NCBI RefSeq assembly: GCF_016808335.1 | Contig: NC_053146.1 | Location: forward strand, 4,751,015-4,815,014 | Source: Panicum virgatum | Lineage: Eukaryota > Streptophyta > Magnoliopsida > Poales > Poaceae | Length of the DNA stretch: 64,000 nucleotides | Reading direction: 5' to 3' | Part shown: positions 55,001-64,000 of the stretch, in pieces | Layout: every line of letters starts with the position of its first letter | How positions within the stretch are numbered: position 1 is the first letter of the stretch | Position numbers and translations under genes: made by a program | Notes under the pieces: model-generated | What the model was told of the DNA's origin: nothing | Seen by the model: the letters and a program-made list of their open reading frames with translations, nothing else | Database searches by the model: none

Positions 55001-57501
55001 AAAAACGAAGGCCAAAGCCCAAAGGAAGGACCGAAGCCCATGTTGATTCGAAGCTCATTCATGCACATCCATCCTCCAAGAGAGCCCAAATGACCAAACC
55101 CACGAAGATGAGATCAAGATACTTTGGGATTAAGCAAAGCAAATGAAAATTTAAGGAAGGATCCCCTATCCTATCCTTTCCTCGAAGATATCTCCAATAT
55201 AACGACGTCCAAAGGGGTGCAATCGTGAAGGACATAAACTCTAGAAGATGCGAGGAGTCTATACGCGAAAGATGAGACCGAGGCAGGCCCGAAAGAGGGT
55301 AGGCCGGCCGGCCTAGGCCCATGAGCCGGCCGGCCTAGCCCCTTTCCGAGGCGGTTCGGCCTCCCCTTCGACTGGTAGCTTTCTCGGCTCATAAATAGTT
55401 CGCACCTTATTCAACTCGTGGCATCCATCCACCCAGAACTCGACGAAAACCTAGGGCCAAGACCGGAGGGAGACGACGGCCGCTACAAGTCTTCGAAGTT
55501 GTCTAGGAGATGGCTTTGGCCGCCCCTAGCTGCCATGCCTCCCTGCGTGGTTGTGCCATGGCGGAGTTCATGAGTTAGTTGGATTCATCGATGGTGTGCA
55601 CACGGCGGTGATGATCCAAACACATCTATTATGTGAGTAATGATAATCATGTCTTCCGAATCTATTAGCAATCATGTCTCTCCTTTTTGATTTCGTTCTT
55701 GCCTTGGGTGCGCTTATTCCTAGATCTATTCTCGAGATAGATTGCATGGGATGTTCTTGTAGCTATGGTGGCTAGGAGTTCATACCGGATCTACCCAAGG
55801 GAGTTTGACACGTCTAGCGTGCTTTGGGGTGCTTTTGTCCAAAGGGAGCGTCGTGACAGGGCGTGGCCTGAGTAGGGGGTTCCCGAGGGGTTGGATTGGA
55901 GGTTTTGATTTAAGGATGCTATTGATTGAGATGCATGATTTATTTGCTCGTTAGCTTGAACTACAACTAGATGACGATAGGCCTAGTCATGTCTTTGGTT
56001 TTGCTATGGTTACGCCTATGTTCATGGATGAGATCAACCTTTACACAACACTCATATCTATTAAAGGTTTACTCTATATGTGCAATTCATGCTTCATGTT
56101 AGGATAGATCCGTTAGATTAGATGGAAAACCTTAGGTAGTTCTTTATCGATCCACGGATTGATAAACCTTGGGGGAGTACTCTAAGAGAAAAACTACCAC
56201 GATCCGTGCGCTTGCGGTACATAAATTGGGGCGCTAAGGAGTGTCAACAATCGACAACTGGCATTGGGTAACCATCCATCGGTGTGGCTTTGTTGAGATC
56301 CATGAAGTCAATGCAGACACGTAACTTCCCATTTTTCTTGTATATAGGAACCACATTGGATATCCACTCAGCATATCTATACTGCCTGATGAACTTTGCT
56401 TCTATTAATTTTGTGATCTCGGCCTTTACGTCTGGTAAAATCTTAGGGTTGCACTGCCTTGAACCCTGCTGATGTGGCCGATATCCAGGTTTAATAGGTA
56501 ACCGATGCTCGACAATAGATCGATCCAAGCCCGGCATCTCATAATATTCCCAAGCAAAACAATCTTTATATTCTTTTAACAATTTCACCAAGTCTTGTTT
56601 ATACTCTGGGTCTAACTTAGCACTAATAAACGTCGGCCTTGGCCTATCTCCATCTCCAATATCTACTTTCCCCAATGCATCGGCCGACGTGAACCCGTGC
56701 CCCAACTTTCCTTCATCTTCTAGGAACTCATCCATTAGGAACGGTTAGGGAAACCAACTGCTTGGATCGGTAGAAGCATGGTAGCTATGTTAACAGGTGC
56801 AGCCGATGATCCTGATTGCTGCCCCTCATCAGCATTTGGCTTAACACGCCAAACCTCTGACCTGACCTTCCTCCTGGGAGCCTCCTTTCTCTCCTCTTCC
56901 AGTGCCTCTGTCTGACACAGCCTCTGAACTCGCCTCTTCTGCGATCTGGTCAAACCAGCTGGACACCATCGAGGCTGATCAACATTATCATAAACATGCT
57001 CTCTTTCTGGATCCCTGCGATGTGGGTATTCATCTGAAACTTGAGCAGCAGCAACTCGTTCAATCCACTCATTGGTAGAAATCCTTCCTCCTGCAGGATC
57101 ACGCAGCATGGTCCTGCCCCCCCAGCCGATCATGCACCAAAACCTTGCCCCCCAGCCGATCATGCACAGAGATGCGTCTATCATCATTTCTTTCTCTGAT
57201 GATTGGCCCTCGAGACTTCTGGTCGAAACGTGGCTTCTTGTCCGATCGGTCTTCACGGTAGAAACCGTTGCACTCTGGACAGTTATCTACTGTCGGCAGA
57301 GTCAAGCCTTCGTCCCAATAGTACACAAAGAAAGGACATCTCCAGTGCCCTTCATGCCGTCGTGCAGACTCTTCTCTATACTGTCCCCTTTCTTGATCAC
57401 ATTGAAACTTGTTCAGCAACATCTGAGACGTGACCTTCTTCCTTGGAACCGCTGATTCTTCTTTCTGCTGCGGCTCCTTACCCTTGGATTCATCGGCCAT
57501 T
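52030..57501 (-). pseudogene. Gypsy gag remnant and pol, split by a solo LTR
   Basis: Gag starts at 57501 (MADESKGKEPQQKEE) with a CPFF..CPECN zinc motif, frameshifts near 57110 and jumps to the start of RT (MDEFLEDEGKLGHGF at 56735); gag core and protease are missing. RT covers 56735-56255 (KKNGKLRVCIDFMDLNKATP) and 54782-54350 (catalytic YIDDVVVKS). RNase H is 53976-53400 (WTLFFDGSS, VEIFGDSMLVVNQL). Integrase is 53200-52400 (GCQGCRKFG, FDLIGQIYPPS, TTDQGSMF). Its C-terminal end (WSPTWEGPYKI) lies at 52236-52030. Several stops and frameshifts. Confidence 0.85.
54788..56249. mobile_element. solo LTR (1462 bp) inserted in Gypsy RT
   Basis: Starts TGTTGGCGCTCCTTAAGTA and ends GCGCTAAGGAGTGTCAACA; the ends are inverted over about 18 bases. 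A perfect ATCGA duplication lies at 54783-54787 and 56250-56254. No coding sequence. A GGCCGGCCGGCCTA palindromic patch occurs near 55300-55340. Orientation not determined. Confidence 0.8.
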
Positions 57502-57507
57502 ATCTGT

Positions 57508-58077
57508 TGTTGGGGACACCACCTTCGGTCCGGTCGCCGAAGGTGCGCGAAGACAGGGCAGCAAGAACATTGAAGCCAACGGGAGTGAACACAGAAGATT
57601 CCCGCCTTCGCTTGTCTTCGGTTTGGAAGACGAAGACTCGCGAGGACCGGTTGACGGGAGCGTGACAGCGAGGAGTAAATAACAGGCCACGTAGCCTTCA
57701 CTTGTCTTCGGGTCGGAAGCCGAAGACCCGCGAAGACCAGACGATGCGAGCATTAGCGAGGAGTAAGCGATAGGCCACGTAGTCTTCGTGGAGAAGGCCA
57801 AAGAGGATTATCTGCAGTTGTGGGCCCGTCTGAGCTGTAGCGCACTGAGCTTGTATTAGGAAAATTACGTGTACGTCCAAGAATTTTCCAGGAACATGGC
57901 CGTTGTAAGAGTGTAGAAGAGTAAATGTACGTGGGAGGTGTAACGCAACCTATAAATACCACCTGTAATGTTCATTGGTGGGACATTGAATAGAGAGAGA
58001 ACATTTACTACTTGAATCGTGTGCTTGTCCCTTACTGTTGTAGTGTCCGTCCGTTCCGGAGACACTCTCCACCAACA
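57508..58077 (+). repeat. 5' LTR of the plus-strand Gypsy (570 bp)
   Basis: TG..CA ends. TATAAATACC at 57951-57960 is the promoter. The LTR contains several CTTCG/CGAAG repeats (for example 57540-57800). Confidence 0.85.
57951..57958 (+). promoter_or_regulatory. LTR TATA box
   Basis: TATAAATA about 127 bases before the LTR end. Confidence 0.6.
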
Positions 58078-58110
58078 GTTTGGCGCCCACCCGTCGGTTC
58101 GATACACCAC

Positions 58111-59340
58111 ATGGCGGCGACGAAGAAGAAGGGAACCAACGGAGCCACTTCGGAGGACACGACGACGATGGCCACGGCAACACCTTCGCAGGGCGAAGCA
58201 GCGGCAACACAGGCAAACGGGACCAGCAGCGACGGCGTCTCCGTCAATGCCCTCGCAGATGGCCAGCTTGAAGTCAACCTTCTGGACATCGGCGTCTCAG
58301 CCGAAGACATTGTGGTGATGCGTCACATCAACGCCCGCATCGAAGAGGCACGAAGAGCTCAGCAGTAGGCCTTGGAAGCAGAGCCTTCGGAGAGGCAAAT
58401 GATAACAAGAGCAAAGGAGAAGGAGACCATGCTCATAGAAGCAGAGCGTCAAGAGCAGTACAACATGTTGAGGGAGGAGGAGCTTCGCTGCAAGGCGCTG
58501 CAGAAGTTCTGTGCACAGTGGCTGCAGCTCGAGAAATTGCAGGCACCACCACCACCACCACCACCACCACCGCAGAAGGAGATGATTGTGGTCAACCCGC
58601 GGCAGCATGAACCACCAAGGCTCCACCCAAAGTTCGTGCCGGTCGAAGAGATCTCTGACCATTCTGAGTCAGACGGCGAAGAGCACTACCGTAGAAGGCA
58701 TCAAAGAATATCACAATTGTCCGAAGAGCTGGAGGAGGTGCAGTGGCCTCATCGCCTCAACCCAGCAATATTGCCACAGTTCGACGGGGAGTCAGATCCC
58801 GAAGAGTTCCTCCTCAAATATGAAGCCACCATAGAAGCATCAGGAGGAGGTACCGCATGTAAAGCGAAGGCGCTTGTCCTCGCATTGAAGGGCTTGGCGC
58901 AGCGGTGGTACGCAAACATTCCACTAGGAACCATTTTGTCTTGGAAGCAGCTTCGCTTCGAGTTATGTGCAAGTTTCCGCGCCGTGAGGCCCGACGAAGT
59001 CACATCCTGTGATTTTCACGATCTCAGGCAAGGAAGCATGACCTTGCAAGAATATCTTCAGAGTGTCATGAAGCTTCGCGCAAGAGCACCAAATTTCGCC
59101 GACCAAAGCATCATCAATTCGGTGGTAAAGGGGATCAACCTAGGACCATGTAGAGAATACATATCCCGGCGCAAGCCGAAGACAGTAACAAAGCTGTTCG
59201 AGATAATGCAAGAATATTGCATATCCGACCGTGCGAAGAGAAGAAGGCTCGAGGAGAAGAGCGAGCAGAAGAAGTCATGAAGCAGCGAGAGGTCCCACGC
59301 AAAACCGTGGCACGCAGATGAGCCGAAGCACAAAAGAACG
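58111..59340 (+). pseudogene. Gypsy gag, two single-base stops
   Basis: Starts MAATKKKGTNGATSEDTTT. It has a Glu/Arg-rich coiled segment and a run of nine Pro (58546-58572). The retrotransposon gag core follows (LPQFDGESDPEEFLLKYE, ALKGLAQRWYANIP, DLRQGSMTLQEYLQSVMK). Stops are a TAG at 58366 (CAG expected) and a TGA at 59278 (CGA expected). The same frame continues into pol at 59341 without shifting, so gag and pol form one polyprotein. Confidence 0.85.
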
Positions 59341-62300
59341 GTGAACAATGTCTCCGAAGAAGAACCCCGAGAGCCCAGACACCATCACTGGGTGAAAGGC
59401 GAGAGGGACCGCCACGAGGAAAGGCCCAACCGCGATGATCGTCACCATCGCGACGAACGACACAACAAAAGCCGAAGAGACAGCGGCGGTCGAAGGGAGA
59501 AAATTCTGTTCTGTTTTTTCCATGGCAAAGACAAAGGCCATTGGACAAACGAATGCCCCTTCGCCATTGAAAGAAAAGAAGAGTTTGATCGGCAGAATTC
59601 CCAGCCAGCGAAGCCAGTCAATCATACCTCGCAATTGCCACCACAGTCTTCGGCGACGGCAACCACTTGGGCTCCTACGCCAAATTGGCCGGTGTCATAC
59701 CCGGTCTTCAACTACAATCCACTACCGCATGTGCCACCTTTGCAACAATCAGTACCGATGCTACCACCTCTGCAGTATAGTCAGACATGGTCGAGGAGCT
59801 CCACACCATATCCTTACGACCCGACAAGTTTAGCCCCACCTCCGAAGCTTGAGCCGGGGCAGATACCAGAGCGAGCGAGCGACGCGCCCTTCGGCAGTAG
59901 GGTTAACATCATCAACGCCATCTCCGGAGGGTCAAACGAACCAGTGTTGGAGACGAAGAGGCAACGCAAAGAATACTTCAGAACTGTCTCTTATGTGAGT
60001 GAAGGCAGATGCTTCCGAACAACTTGGTCGCATGTCCCAATATTTTTCACGCAGACAGACCTTCGGCTGCAGCACTACCCACATAAAGACCCTCTCGTCA
60101 TAAGGGCAAACATCGGCAAGAATTCAGTGCACTTCGCAGGAAATGACGTAGGGAGAATCTTGGTTGACAATGGGAGCTCTGCAGATATCCTCATGTGGCA
60201 GTGCTTCCTCAAAATGGGTTTCACAGAAATAGCGTTGAAGAAGTCACAGTATCCGCTCATTGGCTTCGGAGGCAAAATAATCGAAGCTCTGGGAAAGATA
60301 GAGCTCAATGTCACGTTCGGCGAAGGTGTAGCACAGAGAACCGAAGCGATAACCTTCGATGTGGTCGACATAAACTACCCCTACAATGCCATCTTCGGCC
60401 GCAACACCTTGGTCAAATTCGCAGCAGTAATCCATCAGTCGTATCTATGCATGAAGCTGCCTACGGACGGAGGAGTTGTCACAGTCTTCGGCAACCAGGA
60501 AGAAGCAAGAAGATGCGAAGACAATGTATCAACCGCAAACAAGAATGTCCATGTCATTGAAACACCAGATGAGGACAATGAGGCTGCAAACAGCGAAGAG
60601 CCAGAGAAATCAGTGGGAGTATCCCCGGCGGAGCACACGAAGAAGGTTCCATTGTGCGAAGATGTGCCCAACCGAATGGTGATCATCGGAAAAGGGCTTG
60701 CAGAGTCCGAGGAGGCCAGACTTATACAGTTTCTCCGCAACAATCAAGATGTGTTTGCTTGGTCCTCCTCGGATCTACGAGGGGTCAGTCGAGAGGTCTT
60801 CGAGCATGAGCTCAGGGTGAACCCGAAGGCGAAACCAGTAAAGCAGGGCCAAAGGACAATGTCCGAAGAAAGGCAGAAGGCGGCTCAGGCCGAAGTACAA
60901 AAATTGCTGGACACGTGCGTTATCTGTGAAGTCCAGTACCCGGAGTGGCTAGCAAATGTTGTCATGGTGCCGAAAAAGAACGGGAAGTGGCGAATGTGCA
61001 TTGACTTCACAATCTTGAACAAGGCGTGCCCGAAGGACAAATACCCACTACCACGAATTGACACCCTGGTCGATGCAGCAGCTTGCTCAGAGATGCTCAG
61101 TATGTTGGATTGTTTCTCAAGTTACCACCAGATATTCATGAACAAGGCAGACGAAGAGAAGACCAGTTTTACCACCCCGTTCGGGACATATTGCTACATG
61201 AGAATGCCAGAGGGCCTCCGCAATGCCGGATGCACTTTTAATAGAATGATCAAAAAAGTACTGGGAGATCAACTGGGAAGGAACATCTCCGCATATGTCG
61301 ATGACGTTGTTGACCGGAGCAAGAAGAAGGAGGATCATATCCAGGAACTTCGCGAAACATTCGCGAACCTTCACCATCATGGTCTGAAGCTGAACCCGAA
61401 GAAATGCGTCTTCGGGGTCCGAAGAGGCAAATTATTGGGATGCATGATCACCGAAAGAGGAATTGAGGCAAATCCGGAGAAGATAGAAGCCATCAGGCAG
61501 ATGAAGCCGCCAACTGCAAGAAAGGGGGTGCAAAAGTTAACAGGCAGGTTGGCTTCATTTAACCAATTCATATCAAAGTCTGCGGAGAAGTGCCTTCCAT
61601 TTTTTAAGGTGCTGAAAGGCTTAGGCAACATGGAATGGGGCGAAGAGCAAGTGAAGGCTTTCGAAGACCTAAAGCAATATATTGAAAAATTGGCAGTCAT
61701 GTCCAGTCCGTCAGAGAAAGCGGAGTTGCTGTTGTACATCTGCACATCAGGCGTAGCCGAAAGTGCTGCTCTCGTCGAAGAGCGCACGATCGAAGGCGCA
61801 TTGACACAGGTGCCTATATACTTCATTTCCGAAGCCCTAAATGGGTCAAAATTGCTGTATTCAGAAATAGAGAAGATGGCGTATGCGGTGGTCATGGCAG
61901 CACGGAAGCTTCGCTACTACTTCCAGAGCCACAAGATCAAGGTCCCAACCTCGTTTCCACTTCAGGACATGTTTGAAAACGGAGAAGCCTCCTGTAGAAT
62001 AGGAAAATGGGCTACGCAGTTAGCCGAATACACCATTGACTTTGTCTCCAGGTCAGCAATCAAGTCGCAGGTCTTGGCAGATTTCATTGCCGACTGGACC
62101 CCAACCACACTTTCGCAAGAACAGCCAAAGATAGAAACAATATGGAAGCTCGAGTGCGATGGGGTGTACCAGAGAGATGGAGCCGGAGCTTCGGCAGTAT
62201 TGACAGCACCCTCAGGTACACAGCTAAAGTATGCAGTCAGACTTGACTTCAAGGGATGCACCAACAATGTCACAGAGTACGAGGGCCTTCTCTTGGGTCT

Positions 62301-63796
62301 TCGCAAAGCAAGAGCACTGGGCGCGTGAAGATTGTCGATCAGGTCAGATTCAGAGTTGATCTCAGGCCAAATCAACAAGTCCAACAGAGCTCTCAAGCCG
62401 AAGTTGGCGAAGTACTTGGCAGCAGTGCGAAGCATGGAGAAATACTTCCTCAGGTTCAGTATCCGCAGTTTCTCTAGAACGAAGAACAAGCAGGCCGATC
62501 AGCTGGCAAAGGCAGCAGCATAGTTCGATCCTTTACCGCCGGATGTATTCTTCGAAACTTTAAAGCAGGCCTCCGTCAATTGTGCCGAAGAACCCTCCAA
62601 ATTCATCAATGCCATAACCAGTGAAGACTGGAGGGCTGCAATCATGGCATACCTTCGCGGACACTTCATCCCGGAGGACAAAAAGGAAGAAAAAAGAATG
62701 GCACTTCGAGCCAGGAACTACAGAATCATAGGGGAAGAGTCATACCGAGGTGGAATCTGCGCACCGCTCCTAAAGTGCAGGGATGTGTTCTTCGCACATA
62801 GTAACGAGGGCCCTAGTAGGCAAAGCTTTCCGCGAAGGATTTTGTTGGCCCTCAGCTGTGGCGGACGCTCACGATGTGGTTCGCACATGCCCAAACTGCC
62901 AAAAGCATACCCTATATAGCAAATTCCCACCCGACGAGGTGCAGCTACTGCCTCCGGTATGGCCCCTTACACGATGGGGCATTGATATTGTTGGACCATT
63001 GCCTACAGCTCCGGGAAACTACAAGTACGCCGCTGTGGTGGTAGAGTACTTCTCCAAATGGATCGAGGCAAAAGCACTCAGGGACATCACAGCCGGAGCC
63101 CTACATAAATTCTTTTGGCAGAACATTGTCTGCCACTTCGGGGTCCCGAAGGAGGTTACAGTGGACAATGACAAGCAGTTTGACTGCACAACTTTCAGGG
63201 AGTTCACCATTCAACTTGGCACCAACTTATGCTTCGCGTCGGTCTACCACCCGCAGTCCAATGGCGCGGTTGAAAGAGCCAACGGCATCATCTTCGCAGG
63301 CATCAAGAAAAACATCACCGAGCTGCCGAAGGGGAAATGGGCGGATGAGCTGCCGAGGGTCATATGGTCTCATAACACAACCGAGTCCAAGACCACGAAG
63401 TTCACCCCTTTCAAGCTACTGTATGGCGAAGAAACCGTAACACCCGAGGAAATCAAACTCAAATCCTGGAGAACAGCCGAAGGGGCAGAAAATGTCGAAG
63501 ATGACATCAAGCCCTCAATCGACACAATCGAAGCTGGCAAGATTCAAGAAGCAATCAACTTGGGAAAATATCAAGAAGAAACACGAAGGTGGAAGAATAA
63601 GAAAGTGAAGCCCAGAGACATCAAAGAGGGGGACTTGGTGCTTCGAAGAATACCGAAGGCCAAGCAAAAAGGCAAGATGCACAACAATTTGGAAGGCCCA
63701 TTTATCGTCACATCTATGGCAAGGCCGGAGGCCTGCAGGCTCCGCACGCTAGAAGGCACCAAAGACCCTTATTCGTGGAACAAGGATATGCTATAG
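59341..63796 (+). pseudogene. Gypsy zinc knuckle, protease, RT, RNase H and integrase
   Basis: The nucleocapsid motif CFFHGKDKGHWTNEC is at about 59513. Protease is at 60155-60430 (LVDNGSSADIL). RT is at 60890-61500 (KKNGKWRMCIDFTILNKACP, catalytic YVDDVV at 61295; usually followed by KS, here DRS). RNase H parts lie at 61640-62330 and 62330-62520 (LECDGVYQRDGAGASA, SDSELISGQ). Integrase has zinc site HIVTRAL..CPNCQKH and core GIDIVGPLP, DNDKQFD, PQSNGAVERANG. Open for 995 codons to a TGA at 62326, then a TAG at 62521 and a small deletion with frameshift near 62780; the integrase frame 62783-63796 is intact. Tat-type by domain style. Confidence 0.88.
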
Positions 63797-64000
63797 AAGT
63801 ACTACGTGTAGGAAATGTGTAAAAGCCACCGGAGGGAAATAACCAAAGGGGCTTGTAGAGCAAATTTTTCTTTTTTCCATTTTTCTTTTTTTTCATTTGG
63901 GTAAATCTGCACAATGTACCGAAGGACCCGTACTCTTTTCCTCACGGGGGAAGCTTTCGCGTGTCCACCCGGGCACCGAAGGTGTGAGGTTTTTAACGAG
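63797..64000 (+). other. 3' spacer of the plus-strand Gypsy
   Basis: Non-coding, with a pyrimidine-rich run (CTTTTTTCCATTTTTC) and ACCGAAGG motifs. The window ends before the purine tract and 3' LTR. Confidence 0.5.

Larger units (their letters stand above)
49638..57507 (-). mobile_element. minus-strand Gypsy (Tat-type) with antisense ORF, truncated
   Basis: Read on the minus strand: gag remnant (57501 down), RT, RNase H and integrase (to 52030), a region with an opposite-strand spliced ORF, a purine tract (TTGGGGGGCATG) and a 3' LTR starting TGTTGACACCAGATTTTGG at 50591. The 5' end is cut at 57507 by the next Gypsy, whose insertion probably left the remainder beyond the window. The LTR is cut at the other end by the LINE. 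A solo LTR (54788-56249) splits RT. Confidence 0.8.
57508..64000 (+). mobile_element. plus-strand Gypsy, nearly open gag-pol, runs off the window
   Basis: The 5' LTR is 57508-58077 (TGTTGGGGACACCACCTTCG to CTCCACCAACA), followed by the PBS TTTGGCGCCCACC. One gag-pol frame follows, and after 63796 a 3' spacer with CCGAAGG-type repeats continues to the edge. The 3' LTR lies outside. It interrupts the gag leader of the minus-strand Gypsy; the 5 bases before it are TCTGT. Confidence 0.88.

Noticed and set aside
1..64000. tRNA, rRNA or organellar insert
   Set aside because: I saw no cloverleaf with conserved arms and no rRNA or plastid gene-like segment; tRNA-like matches are only retrotransposon primer-binding sites.

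Overview
The window is plant nuclear DNA from a grass, most likely a panicoid. The signs are spliced genes with GT-AG introns, a complete HEN1-type small-RNA methyltransferase close to the rice form, a DYW-class pentatricopeptide gene, Stowaway and Tourist MITEs, long-TIR Mutator elements, a SMART-type miniature retrotransposon, and Gypsy/Copia elements of types common in grasses. Only two host genes are clearly intact: a PPR-DYW gene (3782-5698, minus) and HEN1 (33061-37623, minus, nine coding exons, 932 codons by my splice reconstruction). A third host gene is represented by one terminal exon (39419-39573, minus).

Layout, left to right. 1-1596 is intergenic with one MITE. 1597-3752 is a decayed, intron-containing partial copy of HEN1 (part of exon 5 through exon 8), broken by a MITE, by a Stowaway that itself holds a 308-bp SMART, and by a GC-rich insert. 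The PPR-DYW gene abuts it. Two Mutator-type elements (5827-6805 and 6854-8609) sit directly against the PPR 5' end; the second carries a Myb/SANT-like gene. A decayed Copia element (9131-16144) holds a nested TG...TA unit (10066-11591). Four bases beyond its target-site duplication begins a Tat-type Gypsy (16159-32813). Its 3' half was replaced by a minus-strand LTR relic, which in turn was split by a 10.3-kb Gypsy with 3.4-3.8 kb LTRs (21739-32021). HEN1 follows.

Right of HEN1 come small MITEs, the orphan exon, a third Mutator element (39774-43288) with a second TG...CA unit inside, a decayed LINE (about 43620-49637) split by a solo LTR, a minus-strand Gypsy (about 49638-57507) split by another solo LTR, and a plus-strand Gypsy (57508 to the window end) whose gag-pol frame is nearly open.

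How it works together: HEN1 stabilises the miRNAs and siRNAs that silence elements like those around it. Many premature stops in these elements are single C-to-T changes at CAG or CGA, as expected of methylated, silenced DNA. Nearly all nesting calls rest on target-site duplications read directly from the sequence. The observation I rate most worth checking is the LTR of the 10.3-kb Gypsy. It looks like a spliced leader followed by a small membrane-peptide ORF, present in both LTRs.
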